A stretch of 64,000 nucleotides of DNA from Pseudomonas sp. DTU_2021_1001937_2_SI_NGA_ILE_001 (GCF_032463525.1 NZ_CP135971.1:2728001-2792000), one strand, 5' to 3'. Shown: positions 27,437 through 39,838, counted from the stretch's first letter. Numbers and translations: made by a program. Notes: generated by a model not told the origin, from the letters alone.

Positions 27437-27841
27437 TCAGGCCTTCTTGCGTACGTAGAGCACCAGGTTGTGATCCACCAGCTCGTAGCCGTGACGCTCG
27501 ACGATAGCCTTTTGCAGGGCTTCAATTTCTTCGTCGAAGAATTCGATGACCTCGCCGGAATCGACGTTGACCATGTGGTCGTGGTGGCCACCATCGGCCA
27601 GTTCGAACACGGCATGACCGCCATCGAAGTTATGACGCACGACCAGGCCAGCAGCTTCGAACTGGGTCAGGACACGGTAGACCGTGGCCAGGCCGACATC
27701 CTCACTGGCATCCATCAGTGCCTTGTATACATCCTCGGCACTCATGTGGCGCTGCTCGGCAGAATCGAGCATTTGGAGGATCTTGACCCGCGGTAGGGTC
27801 ACCTTGAGTCCTGCTTTACGTAGTTCGCTATTTTCAACCAT
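27437..27841 (-). CDS. fur: Ferric uptake regulator Fur
   Basis: Fe(II)-dependent repressor of siderophore and iron-uptake genes. The 134 residues start MVENSELRKAGLKVTLPR, with a winged HTH (about 1-80) and a dimerisation/metal domain containing HNFDGGHAVFELADGGHHDH. It has no cysteine at all, so the structural CxxC zinc site of E. coli Fur is absent; I believe other pseudomonad Fur proteins are similar. It is divergent from bamE, the known fur-omlA arrangement of P. aeruginosa. The iron-regulated tonB locus in this window is a plausible distant target. Confidence 0.97.
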   Translation of the reverse strand: MVENSELRKAGLKVTLPRVKILQMLDSAEQRHMSAEDVYKALMDASEDVGLATVYRVLTQFEAAGLVVRHNFDGGHAVFELADGGHHDHMVNVDSGEVIEFFDEEIEALQKAIVERHGYELVDHNLVLYVRKKA

Positions 27842-27937
27842 GGTCAGCTTTCTCGTAGACGCTGCTTCGCAGCTTCTCTTAATGCAGGTATGATCGGGGT
27901 TTGTTGACCCAGCCAAGATAGTGGAAGTCGCCCACCG

Positions 27938-28465
27938 ATGCAAAACACCAAGCTCTTGCTAACCAGTTTCACATTCGTGGGACTGCTCGCACTCGCCGGT
28001 TGCTCGTTCCCCGGGGTTTATAAAATCGACATCCAGCAGGGAAATGTCGTCACGCAGGACATGATAGACCAGTTGCGCCCAGGAATGACCCGGCGGCAAG
28101 TGCGGTTTATCATGGGCAACCCCTTGTTGGTCGACACCTTCCACACCGACCGCTGGGACTACCTGTATAGCCTGCAACCCGGTGGCGGCGAACGTCAGCA
28201 AGAGCGCATCAGCCTGTTCTTCAACGGTAACGATCAACTGGTCAGCCTGTCCGGCGACTTCATGCCCGGCGTCAGCCGTGATGAAGCGATCCTCGGCAAA
28301 GGCAGCGACACCAGCGTGACACCACCCGTGGAGAACCAGCCGCAGCCCAAACCGGAACAACCGGCTCGCCCAGGCTCGCTGCTCGACCAGATCCAGAAGG
28401 ACGTCGACAGCGTCGAAACGGTCCCGGCGCCGGTGCAAGAACCGCTGGAAGCGCCCTCGCGCTAA
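27938..28465 (+). CDS. bamE: Outer-membrane assembly lipoprotein BamE (OmlA/SmpA)
   Basis: Lipoprotein subunit of the BAM complex that inserts outer-membrane beta-barrels. The 175 residues start with a lipoprotein signal ([22 protein letters not shown]; lipobox Cys about residue 22). The SmpA/OmlA domain contains [20 protein letters not shown] and WDYLYSL, and a Pro/Glu-rich C-terminal extension is common in Pseudomonas. It is transcribed divergently from fur across 96 bases. Confidence 0.95.
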   Translation: MQNTKLLLTSFTFVGLLALAGCSFPGVYKIDIQQGNVVTQDMIDQLRPGMTRRQVRFIMGNPLLVDTFHTDRWDYLYSLQPGGGERQQERISLFFNGNDQLVSLSGDFMPGVSRDEAILGKGSDTSVTPPVENQPQPKPEQPARPGSLLDQIQKDVDSVETVPAPVQEPLEAPSR

Positions 28466-28486
28466 GCCGCATAAAGCGGCCCCCCA

Positions 28487-28518
28487 TAAAAAATGCCCGG
28501 CACGCCGGGCATTTTTTT
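28487..28518. terminator. Terminator between bamE and rnfH
   Basis: Stem AATGCCCGGC/GCCGGGCATT (28492-28513) with a minimal loop, followed by T7 on the plus strand and preceded by A-rich sequence giving a weaker U-tract on the minus strand. It lies between convergent bamE and rnfH. Confidence 0.9.
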
Positions 28519-28532
28519 GCCTGCAGAAAGCC

Positions 28533-28847
28533 TCAGGCGCGGCCTTTGCGCGGCTTCGCTGTTTTCGCCGCACGCAAGCGTCGTACTTCCTTGGGGTCGG
28601 CCAGCAGCGGCCGATAGATTTCGATGCGGTCCCCCGCCTCCAGCACATGCGCGGCCGGGTCCTTGACCACCTTGCCGAAGATACCCATCGCCGAAGCCTG
28701 CAGATCCAGCTCAGGAAAGGACTGCGCGATGCCACTGGCGAGCACTGCCTGCATCAAGGTGCTGCCAGCCGGTACCTGCAGGGCCAGCAGCACCTGGCGG
28801 TCGACGCCGGCATGCACCACCTCGATGTCGATCAGCGGCTCAGGCAT
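28533..28847 (-). CDS. rnfH: RnfH family protein
   Basis: Small beta-grasp (ubiquitin-like) protein of the RnfH/YfjF family, of uncertain function. It is 104 residues, starting MPEPLIDIEVVHA at 28847; family motifs include GIAQSFPELDL, GIFGKVV and GDRIEIYRPLLADPKEVRRLRA. The start overlaps the end of ratA by 8 bases. The ratA-rnfH pair beside smpB/bamE is conserved in gammaproteobacteria. Confidence 0.93.
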   Translation of the reverse strand: MPEPLIDIEVVHAGVDRQVLLALQVPAGSTLMQAVLASGIAQSFPELDLQASAMGIFGKVVKDPAAHVLEAGDRIEIYRPLLADPKEVRRLRAAKTAKPRKGRA

Positions 28848-29274
28848 GCAGCTGCTTGGCGCGCTGGCAGAAGGCATCCACCAGGGTATTGGCGGCCTGA
28901 TTGAACAGCGGGCCGAGGGTGGCACGCACCAGCGGCCCGGCGTAGTCGAAAGACAGGTCGAGGCTGATCTTGCAGGCCTTTTCGTTCAGCGCCTTGAAGG
29001 TCCACACGCCGTGCAGCTGGTTGAAGGGGCCTTCGACCAGATCCATGATGATCGACTCGCCTGGCACCAGCGTGTTGCGGGTCACGAACTTCTGGCTCAG
29101 GCCACCCTTGGCGATCTCCAGGCTGGCACGCATCTCGGTATCGCTGGCCTCGTGCACCAAGGCCGCCGCGCACCACGGCAAGAATTCCGGATAACGGGCC
29201 ACGTCGTTGACCAGGTCGTAAAGGAACCGGGCCGGGTACGGCAGCAATGCCGAGCGTTGAATATGCGTAGTCAT
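28840..29274 (-). CDS. ratA: RatA-type START/coenzyme Q-binding protein
   Basis: Polyketide cyclase/START-fold protein. The family includes the E. coli ribosome-association inhibitor RatA and Coq10-like ubiquinone binders; which role applies here cannot be read from sequence. It is 144 residues, starting MTTHIQRSALLPYPARFLYDLVNDV at 29274, with the typical YPEFLPWC and SFDYAGPLVRATLGPLFNQ segments. It overlaps rnfH and is divergent from smpB. An in-frame start at 29364 is possible but unsupported. Confidence 0.9.
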   Translation of the reverse strand: MTTHIQRSALLPYPARFLYDLVNDVARYPEFLPWCAAALVHEASDTEMRASLEIAKGGLSQKFVTRNTLVPGESIIMDLVEGPFNQLHGVWTFKALNEKACKISLDLSFDYAGPLVRATLGPLFNQAANTLVDAFCQRAKQLHA

Positions 29275-29623
29275 GTCAGCGTCATTTCCAAGGCTGAGCG
29301 GCAAACCAACGCCGGACGGCGCTGCATGGCGCGAAAATGAAATCAGGTTAACAGCATCGGACACCGCTGCGCCCTGGCTGTTCTACCTGAGTCGTGGGCC
29401 GCTGGGATGCGACACGCCACGTTACATCGGTAAAAAAGTGCGCGCATTGTCCGGGATTCGCCCTTCTCGCTCAAGCGCACCACGGCCCGGGAGCCATGCA
29501 ACGGCTGCGGCAATGTCGGCCAGAAGCCCGGCAGGCAAGCGTTACACAGGTTTGTCAGGCGCATGACGTTTTCGTTCGCGCTCCGTAGCCGCCGACGCAG
29601 CAACTGCCTATAATGCGCCCCCT
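29275..29623. other. ratA-smpB divergent intergenic region
   Basis: 349 bases between divergent ratA and smpB. I see no supported gene, repeat or clear hairpin here. It presumably carries both promoters. Confidence 0.6.
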
Positions 29624-30106
29624 ATGGCCAAACTCAGAAAGCACCCCACAGGGACCATCGCGCAAAATAAAAAGGCGCATCACGATTACTTCATCGAACA
29701 GAAGTTCGAGGCCGGTCTGGTCCTGGCCGGATGGGAAGTAAAGAGCCTGCGTGCCAGCAAGGTACAACTGGTCGACAGCTATATCCTGCTCAAGGATGGC
29801 GAAGCCTGGTTGATGGGCAGTCACATCACGCCGCTCAAGACCGCCAGCACGCACGTCATCGCCGACCCTACCCGCACCCGCAAGCTGCTGCTCAACCAGC
29901 GTGAACTGGACCGCCTGTTCGCCGCCGTGCAACAGAAGGGCTACACCTGCGTAGCGCTTTCGCTGTACTGGAAGCAGCACCTGATCAAATGCGAAATCGC
30001 CTTGGGCAAGGGCAAGAAGGAATACGACAAACGCGACACCGAGCGCGAGCGCGACACCAAGCGCGAGCTGCAACGCGTGGTGCGCAACAAGGGCAAGGAA
30101 GACTGA
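29624..30106 (+). CDS. smpB: SsrA-binding protein SmpB
   Basis: Binds tmRNA and brings it to stalled ribosomes for trans-translation. The 160 residues begin [23 protein letters not shown]. The OB-fold core includes [22 protein letters not shown], and the basic C-terminal tail ([19 protein letters not shown]) occupies the mRNA channel. Its RNA partner ssrA lies about 9.3 kb downstream on the same strand, with a lactate locus between. Confidence 0.97.
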   Translation: MAKLRKHPTGTIAQNKKAHHDYFIEQKFEAGLVLAGWEVKSLRASKVQLVDSYILLKDGEAWLMGSHITPLKTASTHVIADPTRTRKLLLNQRELDRLFAAVQQKGYTCVALSLYWKQHLIKCEIALGKGKKEYDKRDTERERDTKRELQRVVRNKGKED

Positions 30107-30145
30107 CGCCCAGGCGCGCTCGCCAGGCCCCGGCGAGCCCTCTGC

Positions 30146-30913
30146 TCAAAGGTTGTGCCGCCGCTCCGCGCGGGCGGCACGCGCCTCTTGCTCACGTACC
30201 TCCTGCAACACCTCCTGCACGTACATCAGGTGCCGGCTCGACACGCTGCGAGCTTCTTCGGCACGCCCCTCGACGATTGCTTCGTACAACTCCCGATGCT
30301 GCTCGATGAGCATCTCGCGGGTTTCCGCACGCTGCTTGTACATACCACCGATATTGATCACAACGTTGCGCCGCACCAGGTCGAACAAGCCGCGAATGGT
30401 GTGCAACAGCACCGCGTTGTGGCTGGCCTCGGCAATCGCCAGGTGGAAGTTGGCATCCGCCGCGCCCTCTTCGGCACCGCCGCCCTCCTCGGCCCGCGCG
30501 TAACAATCCTGCAAGGCATCGAAGGCTTCGCGCAGGCGTTCACGGTCCAGGTCGGTGGCGCGCAGCGCCGCGTAGTAGGCGCATGAAGCCTCCAGCGTGT
30601 GGCGGAACTCCAGGAGGTCGCGCTGCGCATCCGGGCTGTTTTCCAGCAGTTGCAGCAGCGGATCGCTAAAGGTCGAGCCGAGGTTCTCGGCCACGTAATT
30701 ACCACCGCCCTGACGGCTGACCAGCAGGCCCTTGGCGGTGAGCTTCTGGATCGCCTCCCGCAACGATGGCCGCGACACGCCGAACTGCTCGGCCAGGGCA
30801 CGCTCGGCGGGCAGGCGACCACCGGCCTTCAAGGCCCCCTCCAAAATCATCTTTTCCAGCTGCTCAACGATATCGTCCGACAAACGGCGCTGCCGGATCT
30901 GACCAAATCCCAT
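30146..30913 (-). CDS. lldR: FadR/LldR-type GntR transcriptional regulator
   Basis: Probable lactate-responsive repressor of the divergent lldP-lut-dld operon. The 255 residues start at ATG 30913 (MGFGQIRQRRLSDDIVEQL), with GGGAG 8 bases upstream. A GntR winged HTH (about 8-75; ERALAEQFGVSRPSLREAIQKL) precedes an FCD effector domain with metal/ligand histidines (NFHLAIAEASHNAVL). A GTG at 30922 would add three residues. The 17-bp palindrome in the shared intergenic region is the likely operator. Specificity for lactate is inferred from context. Confidence 0.9.
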   Translation of the reverse strand: MGFGQIRQRRLSDDIVEQLEKMILEGALKAGGRLPAERALAEQFGVSRPSLREAIQKLTAKGLLVSRQGGGNYVAENLGSTFSDPLLQLLENSPDAQRDLLEFRHTLEASCAYYAALRATDLDRERLREAFDALQDCYARAEEGGGAEEGAADANFHLAIAEASHNAVLLHTIRGLFDLVRRNVVINIGGMYKQRAETREMLIEQHRELYEAIVEGRAEEARSVSSRHLMYVQEVLQEVREQEARAARAERRHNL

Positions 30914-31059
30914 AACCCTCACTCCCGCTTCCCGACCTTGTTATCGGGGCGTCTATTCTGGCCGATCGGCAGACGTTCGGCACCTGGCAGATGCGTCCTG
31001 CCGAGCGCGTTTTTATCACCGAGCAGAACAGGTCCGACCAAAGTCGTGCGCTGGACAAA

Positions 31060-31089
31060 TTGACACGCCTCCCATGGGGCCTCTAACCT
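31060..31089 (+). promoter_or_regulatory. Sigma-70 promoter of the lldP operon
   Basis: TTGACA (31060-31065) and TAACCT (31084-31089) with an 18-base spacer, about 190 bases upstream of lldP. The palindromic operator begins 18 bases after the -10 element, just inside the transcribed region. Confidence 0.65.
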
Positions 31090-31106
31090 AGCCAACAATC
31101 TCGGTA

Positions 31107-31123
31107 AATTGGTATTACCAATT
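31107..31123. promoter_or_regulatory. Probable LldR operator
   Basis: Perfect 17-bp palindrome AATTGGTATTACCAATT. It matches the TNGT-N3-ACNA core recognised by the FadR subfamily of GntR regulators and lies directly downstream of the promoter of the lactate operon, divergent from the regulator gene. Confidence 0.78.
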
Positions 31124-31280
31124 ATCCAGAGATAAAAGGGAGATCGACCAACCTCCCCTTGCTGGACCTCTCGACCCGAGAGGCCTGAGCTGGTGAACAG
31201 GGCGCTGCACCCGCCTGCCGAACCAGGCAACCGCGCCACCGAACACCGGGCCTAACCAAAAACAACTAGGGGCCAACCCA

Positions 31281-32966
31281 ATGCAGACCTGGCAACAACT
31301 CTATACCCCCCTGGGCAGCCTCGGCCTTTCCGCCGCCGCTGCACTCATCCCCATCGTGTTCTTCTTCCTGGCGCTGGCGGTGTTCCGGCTCAAGGGGCAT
31401 ATCGCCGGCAGCATCACCCTGGCGCTGTCGGTGCTGGTGGCGATCTTCGCCTTCCAGATGCCGGTGGACATGGCCCTGGCCGCTGCCGGTTACGGATTCG
31501 CCTACGGTCTGTGGCCCATCGCCTGGATCATCGTCGCGGCGGTGTTCCTGTACAAACTCACGGTCAAGAGCGGCCAGTTCGAAATCATCCGCAGCTCGGT
31601 ACTGACCATCACCGACGACCAGCGCCTGCAGGTGCTGCTGATCGGCTTCTGCTTCGGCGCATTCCTGGAAGGCGCGGCCGGGTTCGGCGCCCCGGTGGCG
31701 ATTACCGCCGCGCTGCTGGTCGGCCTGGGCCTGAACCCGCTGTACGCTGCCGGCCTGTGCCTGATCGCCAACACCGCACCGGTGGCCTTCGGCGCCCTGG
31801 GCATTCCGATCATCGTCGCCGGCCAGGTGTCGGGGATCGAAGCGTTCAAGATCGGCGCCATGACCGGCCGCCAGCTGCCGCTGCTGTCGATCTTCGTGCC
31901 GTTCTGGCTGATGTTCATCATGGACGGCGTGCGCGGTGTGCGGGAAACCTGGCCGGCCGCGTTCGTCGCCGGGGCCAGCTTCGCCCTCACCCAGTACCTG
32001 ACCTCCAACTTCATCGGCCCCGAGCTGCCGGACATCACCTCGGCGCTGGTCAGCATCATTTCCCTGACCCTGTTCCTCAAGGTCTGGCAGCCGCAGCGTG
32101 CCAGCGACGTGGTGATCAGCGGCGGTGGCGCGGCCATGCTGGGCGGTGGCGGCAGCGCTCCGATGTCGTCGCGCACGCCATCGCCCTACAGTGCCGGGCA
32201 GATCTTCAAGGCCTGGTCGCCGTTCCTGATTCTCACCGCCATGGTCACCGTCTGGACCCTCAAGCCGTTCAAAGCACTGTTCGCCGCCGGTGGGCCGCTG
32301 CAGGCCTGGACCATCAACACCGCCGTGCCGTTCCTCGACCAGATGGTCATCAAGGGCACCCCCATCGTCGCCAAGGCCACGGCCATGCCGGCGGTGTACA
32401 AGCTGGACCTGATCGCCGCGTCGGGCACCGCCATTCTGCTCTCGGCCATCGTCTCGATGATCGTACTGCGCATCAGCGCGAAGATTGGTCTGACCACCTT
32501 CAAGGAGACCCTCATCGAGTTGCGCTGGGCCATCGTGTCCATCGGCATGGTGCTGGCCTTCGCCTTCGTCATGAACTACTCGGGCATGTCCTCCACGCTG
32601 GCCCTGGTACTGGCCGGCACCGGCGCGGCGTTCCCGTTCTTCTCGCCGTTCCTCGGCTGGCTGGGCGTGTTCCTCACCGGCTCGGACACCTCGGCCAACG
32701 CCCTGTTCGGCGCCCTGCAGGCCACCACCGCGCACCAGACCGGCGTCAGTGACGTGCTGATGGTGGCGGCCAACTCCAGCGGCGGCGTCACCGGCAAGAT
32801 GATCTCGCCGCAATCCATCGCCGTGGCCTGCGCCGCCACCGGCCTGGTCGGCAAGGAGTCGGACCTGTTCCGCTTCACCCTCAAGCACAGCCTGTTCTTC
32901 GCCACCCTGGTCGGCCTCATCACCTACGCCCAGGCGTACTGGTTCACCGGCATGCTGGTGCATTGA
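31281..32966 (+). CDS. lldP: L-lactate permease
   Basis: Proton-coupled lactate (and glycolate) symporter of the inner membrane, LctP family. The 561 residues are the family length, with about 12-14 hydrophobic helices and conserved [22 protein letters not shown] and [19 protein letters not shown] segments. Preceded by an AGGGG-like site. It is the first gene of the lldP-lutA-lutB-lutC-dld operon. Confidence 0.96.
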   Translation: MQTWQQLYTPLGSLGLSAAAALIPIVFFFLALAVFRLKGHIAGSITLALSVLVAIFAFQMPVDMALAAAGYGFAYGLWPIAWIIVAAVFLYKLTVKSGQFEIIRSSVLTITDDQRLQVLLIGFCFGAFLEGAAGFGAPVAITAALLVGLGLNPLYAAGLCLIANTAPVAFGALGIPIIVAGQVSGIEAFKIGAMTGRQLPLLSIFVPFWLMFIMDGVRGVRETWPAAFVAGASFALTQYLTSNFIGPELPDITSALVSIISLTLFLKVWQPQRASDVVISGGGAAMLGGGGSAPMSSRTPSPYSAGQIFKAWSPFLILTAMVTVWTLKPFKALFAAGGPLQAWTINTAVPFLDQMVIKGTPIVAKATAMPAVYKLDLIAASGTAILLSAIVSMIVLRISAKIGLTTFKETLIELRWAIVSIGMVLAFAFVMNYSGMSSTLALVLAGTGAAFPFFSPFLGWLGVFLTGSDTSANALFGALQATTAHQTGVSDVLMVAANSSGGVTGKMISPQSIAVACAATGLVGKESDLFRFTLKHSLFFATLVGLITYAQAYWFTGMLVH

Positions 32967-33037
32967 GCCGCACACCCTGGCGCCGGCCCCGGCGGGCGCC
33001 AGTTTTCGATAACCGGGCCCACCCGGAGAAACACCTG

Positions 33038-33859
33038 ATGAGCGAACTCTTCTACAACGCCTCCCCCAAGGCCACCCGCGTCGCCCCCCGCCACCGGCCC
33101 CGGCAGTACCCCGAGCACAAGCCGAGCCGCGTGTACCTGTTCGGCACCTGCGTGGTCGACCTGTTCTTCCCCGAAGCCGGCATGGACGCCATTCACCTGC
33201 TGGAGCGCGAAGGCATCGAGGTGAATTATCCACAGGGCCAGAGCTGCTGCGGCCAGCCGGCCTACACCAGCGGCTACACCGAACAGGCCCGCGAAGTCGC
33301 GCGTGCCCAGGTGCGGCTGTTCGCCGGCACCGACCCGGTGGTGGTGCCCTCCGGCTCCTGCGCCGGTATGTTCCGCGAGCATTACCCGGAGCTGTTCAAG
33401 GACGAACCGGCGATGCTCGAACAGGTGCGCGCACTGGCCGAACGCACCTTCGAACTCACCGAATTCCTGCTGCACGTGTGCAAGGTGCGCTTCAGCGACC
33501 ATGGCCAGCCGACACGCATCGCCCTGCACACCTCCTGCTCGGCACGCCGCGAGATGAACACCCACCTGCATGCCCGCGAGCTGCTGGCCCAGCTGGGTAA
33601 CGTCGAGCGCGTGGAGCACGACCACGAAAGCGAATGCTGCGGCTTCGGCGGCACCTTCAGCGTGCGCATGCCCGACATTTCCGGCGCCATGGTCGCCGAC
33701 AAGACCCGCGCCCTGCAGGAATCCGGCGCCGACCAGGTTTTGACCGCCGACTGCGGCTGCCTGATGAACATCAACGGCGCCCTGGAAAAGCAGCGCGCTG
33801 CGCTGCGCGGCCAGCACCTGGCCAGTTTCCTGTGGCAACGCAGCGGAGGCCGCTCATGA
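33038..33859 (+). CDS. lutA: LutA-type (Fe-S)-binding lactate oxidase subunit
   Basis: Subunit of the three-part NAD-independent L-lactate dehydrogenase (LutABC, also called LldABC). The 273 residues start MSELFYNASPKATRVAPRHR at 33038, with GGAG 9 bases upstream. Two CCG domains are seen: QSCCGQPAYTSGY and ECCGFGGTFSVRMPD, with a GTCVVDLFFPEAG start motif. It overlaps lutB by ATGA. The upstream 30 residues of an in-frame longer start show no family similarity. Confidence 0.93.
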   Translation: MSELFYNASPKATRVAPRHRPRQYPEHKPSRVYLFGTCVVDLFFPEAGMDAIHLLEREGIEVNYPQGQSCCGQPAYTSGYTEQAREVARAQVRLFAGTDPVVVPSGSCAGMFREHYPELFKDEPAMLEQVRALAERTFELTEFLLHVCKVRFSDHGQPTRIALHTSCSARREMNTHLHARELLAQLGNVERVEHDHESECCGFGGTFSVRMPDISGAMVADKTRALQESGADQVLTADCGCLMNINGALEKQRAALRGQHLASFLWQRSGGRS

Positions 33860-35316
33860 ACGCGCCGCAACGCATCCCCGCCCTGCAGATAGAACCCGAC
33901 TTCCACGAACGCGCCCGTCACGCCCTGGGCGATTCGCAGCTGCGCGGCAACTTCCGCCGCGCCATGGACTCGCTGATGGTCAAGCGCGCCGCAGCCTTCA
34001 GCGACACCGACGAACGCGAAGACCTGCGTGAACTGGGCAACGCCATCCGCGCACGCGCCCTCTCCAAGCTGCCCGAACTGCTGGAACAGCTGGAAAGCAA
34101 CCTGATCCGCAATGGCGTGAAGGTGCACTGGGCCGAAACGGTCGAAGAAGCCAACGCCATCGTGCTGTCCATCGTTGAACAGCATGGCGCGCGTCAGTTG
34201 ATCAAGGGCAAGTCGATGGTCAGCGAGGAAATGGAAATGAACCATTTCCTCGGCGAGCGTGGCATCGAATGCCTGGAAGCCGACATGGGCGAGTACATCG
34301 TGCAGATGGACCATGAAAAGCCCTCGCACATCATCATGCCGGCCATCCACAAGAACGCCACCCAGGTCGGCCAGCTGTTCCACGACACCCTCGGCGTCGA
34401 CTTCACCACCGACGTCGACCAGTTGATCCAGACCGGCCGCCGCGTGCTACGGCAGAAGTTCTTCGAGGCCGACATCGGCGTTTCCGGGGTCAACTTCGCC
34501 GTGGCAGAAACCGGCACCCTGCTGCTGGTGGAAAACGAAGGCAACGGTCGCATGGTCACCAGCGTGCCGCCGGTACACATCGCCGTGACCGGCATCGAGA
34601 AGGTGGTGGAAAACCTGCGCGACACCGTGCCGCTGCTGTCGCTGCTGACCCGCTCGTCGCTGGGCATTCCGATCACCACCTACGTGAACATGATCTCCGG
34701 CCCGCGCAAGGCCCACGAGCTGGACGGCCCACAGGAAGTGCACCTGGTGCTGCTGGACAACGGTCGCAGCCAGGCCTTCGCCGACAGCGAGCTGCGCCAG
34801 AGCCTCAACTGCATTCGCTGCGGCGCGTGCATGAACCACTGCCCGGTGTACACCCGGGTGGGCGGGCACACCTACGGCGAGGTCTACCCCGGCCCGATCG
34901 GCAAGATCATCACCCCGCACATGGCCGGCCTGGCTCGCGTGCCGGACCACCCCAGCGCCTCGTCACTGTGCGGTGCCTGCGGCGAAGTGTGCCCGGTGAA
35001 GATCCCCATTCCCGCCCTGCTGCGCCGCCTGCGGGAAGAGAACGTCAAGGCCCCGGACAGCCCTAACCCGGTGATGCGCGACCAGGGCCGCAAGTATTCG
35101 CGCAAGGAACGGTTCATCTGGAACGCCTGGCGCCTGCTCAACACCTCGCCCGCGCTGTACCGCGTGTTCGGCTTCTTCGCCACGCGCCTGCGCGGCCTGC
35201 TGCCCGGCGATATCGGCCCGTGGACGCAACACCACAGCAAGCCCAGGCCCGCCGCCCGCTCGCTGCACGAACTGGCCCGCGAACACCAGGCCCGCCACAA
35301 GGAGAGCGCCCGATGA
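33856..35316 (+). CDS. lutB: LutB-type iron-sulfur lactate oxidase subunit
   Basis: Electron-transfer subunit of LutABC. The 486 residues start at the ATG at 33856, overlapping the lutA stop. The N-terminal LUD domain (about 60-300) is followed by two [4Fe-4S] motifs, CIRCGACMNHCPVY and CGACGEVCPVKIP (about 317-390), and a C-terminal helical extension. It overlaps lutC by ATGA. Confidence 0.94.
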   Translation: MNAPQRIPALQIEPDFHERARHALGDSQLRGNFRRAMDSLMVKRAAAFSDTDEREDLRELGNAIRARALSKLPELLEQLESNLIRNGVKVHWAETVEEANAIVLSIVEQHGARQLIKGKSMVSEEMEMNHFLGERGIECLEADMGEYIVQMDHEKPSHIIMPAIHKNATQVGQLFHDTLGVDFTTDVDQLIQTGRRVLRQKFFEADIGVSGVNFAVAETGTLLLVENEGNGRMVTSVPPVHIAVTGIEKVVENLRDTVPLLSLLTRSSLGIPITTYVNMISGPRKAHELDGPQEVHLVLLDNGRSQAFADSELRQSLNCIRCGACMNHCPVYTRVGGHTYGEVYPGPIGKIITPHMAGLARVPDHPSASSLCGACGEVCPVKIPIPALLRRLREENVKAPDSPNPVMRDQGRKYSRKERFIWNAWRLLNTSPALYRVFGFFATRLRGLLPGDIGPWTQHHSKPRPAARSLHELAREHQARHKESAR

Positions 35317-35980
35317 GCGCCAAGCACAACATTCTCGGCAAGCTGCGCCGCAGCCTGGAAGGCACCCGGCCCATCGCCGATCAGTTCAATGAAGCGCTGG
35401 TGACCGAGCCCTGGACCTACCCCCCGGAGCAACGCGTGGCGCGCCTGCGCCAGCTGATGGAAGCCGTGCACACGGAAACTCACCTGTGCAGCGAACAGAC
35501 CTGGCCACAGCGCCTGGCCGAGCTGGTGCACGAGCGCCAACTGGCCAACCTGCTGATCGCCCCCGGCACGCCCGCCGGCCAGCGCGTGCAGGCGCAGTGG
35601 GCGCAGCAACCCGGCCTGCCGCCACTGAAAACCTACGAGCGCCCCATCGAAGCGTGGAAGAAGGAGCTGTTCGACGATGTCGCCGCCAGCTTCACCTCCA
35701 CCCTCGGCGCCATCGCCGCCACCGGCAGCCTGATTCTCTGGCCCACCCGCGAAGAGCCAAGACTGATGAGCCTGGTGCCACCAGTACACTTCGCCCTGCT
35801 CAAGGCCAGCCAGATTCGCGATAACCTCTACCAGGTGCAGCGCGAACAGCATTGGGCCAGCAGCATGCCGACCAACGCGCTGCTGATCTCCGGGCCATCC
35901 AAGACCGCCGACATCGAACAGGTGCTGGCCTATGGCGCCCATGGTCCGAAAGACCTGGTGGTGCTGATTGTGGAGGACGC

Positions 35981-35984
<4 letters not shown>
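35313..35984 (+). CDS. lutC: LutC-type LUD-domain lactate utilisation protein
   Basis: Third subunit of the L-lactate dehydrogenase complex. The 223 residues start MSAKHNILGKLRRSLEG at 35313. LUD (DUF162) fold with the family motifs ATGSLILWPTREEPRL and VPPVHFALLKASQI. It overlaps the preceding and following genes by 4 bases each. Confidence 0.92.
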
Positions 35985-38791
<2,807 letters not shown>

Positions 38792-38807
38792 ACCGCACAC
38801 TTCAACC

Positions 38808-38831
38808 AAAGGGGCATCTTTGCCCCTTTTT
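38808..38831 (+). terminator. Terminator of the lactate operon
   Basis: Stem AAAGGGGCA/TGCCCCTTT (38808-38816 with 38821-38829) followed by a U-tract, 17 bases past the dld stop. Confidence 0.88.
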
Positions 38832-39027
38832 CGTGCGCGTTAGGCACTTTTCGACTTTTTATTACGCTTAGGAAAATAAATAGAACCCTCGCCAAGCGGC
38901 GCAGTCCATCCAGTAAGCCCGCACGAATGCGGGCTCCCTTTCAGGGGTGCAGTACGCACTACCTGACACCTCGGGTAGCGGCCTCACGACCGGCCATACC
39001 GAGTCCACAGGTTCAAGGAGAAACGAC

Positions 39028-39312
39028 ATGAAACGTACCGCTTTTACAGGACTGTTCCTCAGCGCTGCACTCCTCGCGTCGCCGGTGTTCGCCGCTGATG
39101 ATCTGTGCGACAGCAACCTGCAGGCCATCAAGGATGCCCAGGTTTCGACCAACACCAACCTCAGCCCTGAAACCCAGGAAATGCTGAAAAAGGTGGAAGC
39201 CGACGGCATGGCGGCCAAGGCCAAAGGCGACGAGAAACAGTGCATCGAGCTGACCTCCAAGGCCATCGCCAGCCTGAAGAAAATGGGCTCGGGCAGCGAA
39301 GGCGCCAAATAA
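39028..39312 (+). CDS. Small secreted hypothetical protein
   Basis: Not recognised as a named family. The 94 residues start at the ATG at 39028 with AAGGAG upstream. A clear Sec signal peptide (MKRTAFTGLFLSAALLASPVFA, cleavage near residue 22) is followed by a small mature domain of about 70 residues, mostly helical and charged, with two cysteines (DDLCDSNLQ and EKQCIEL) that could form a disulfide. It probably acts in the periplasm. It stands alone between the lactate operon and ssrA. Confidence 0.85.
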   Translation: MKRTAFTGLFLSAALLASPVFAADDLCDSNLQAIKDAQVSTNTNLSPETQEMLKKVEADGMAAKAKGDEKQCIELTSKAIASLKKMGSGSEGAK

Positions 39313-39396
39313 CTGCCGAACAGCACCAGGCAGTGGGTCGACGTGTCGCGCCGATTGGCGTACACTGCGCCCCACTGACTGCCTACAGGTAGTCAC

Positions 39397-39788
39397 GGGG
39401 CCGATCAGGATTCGACGCCGGTGACGAAACTCTAGGTGCATGCCGACTTGGTAACAGAAGTCGTAAATCCACTGTTGCAACTTTCTATAGTTGCCAATGA
39501 CGAAAACTACGAGGGCTACGCTCTCGCTGCGTAAGCGGCGCGACTAGCTCTTCTGGTAGCTTCGGCTCCAGCAATCGCTAGGGGATGCCTGTAAACCCGA
39601 ACCGATTGTCATACAGAACAGGATCGTCACCTAGGACGTTGCGGCCGACGTGACTAAAACTTACGCAACTCGCCCAAAGCACCCTGCCCGTCGGGTCGCT
39701 GAGGGTTAACTCAATAGACACGGCTAAGCATGTAGGACCGACAGCGGAGTACTGGCGGACGGGGGTTCAAATCCCCCCGGCTCCACCA
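39397..39788 (+). ncRNA. ssrA: Transfer-messenger RNA (tmRNA)
   Basis: 392-nt tmRNA rescuing stalled ribosomes with SmpB. The 5' end GGGGCCGAUC and 3' end CGGCUCCACCA form the acceptor stem, and the T-arm is GGGGGUUCAAAUCCCCC. The tag frame at 39493-39534 encodes ANDENYEGYALAA then UAA. Internal pseudoknot-like segments fit the family. The 3' end is the insertion site of the adjacent genomic island; the gene itself is intact. Confidence 0.97.
39764..39781 (+). repeat. Left attachment repeat (attL) within ssrA
   Basis: 18-base sequence GGTTCAAATCCCCCCGGC, part of the tmRNA T-arm and acceptor stem. An identical copy lies at 60215-60232, about 20.4 kb away. Confidence 0.85.
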
Positions 39789-39804
39789 AACAAGCGTTAC
39801 AAAT

Positions 39805-39838
39805 CAAGCACTTAACGTTATGCGCAAGTGCTTTTTTT
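39805..39838 (+). terminator. ssrA terminator
   Basis: Stem AAGCACTT/AAGTGCTT (39806-39813 with 39826-39833) followed by seven T residues, about 17 bases after the tmRNA CCA. It lies inside the island side of the junction. Confidence 0.82.

Noticed and set aside
27842..27937. Fur box in the fur-bamE intergenic region
   Set aside because: No stretch close to the GATAATGATAATCATTATC consensus was visible; autoregulation cannot be claimed from sequence.
31266..33233. Minus-strand ORF of 655 codons
   Set aside because: Antisense of lldP and the start of lutA; Arg/Gly/His-rich shadow with no family resemblance.
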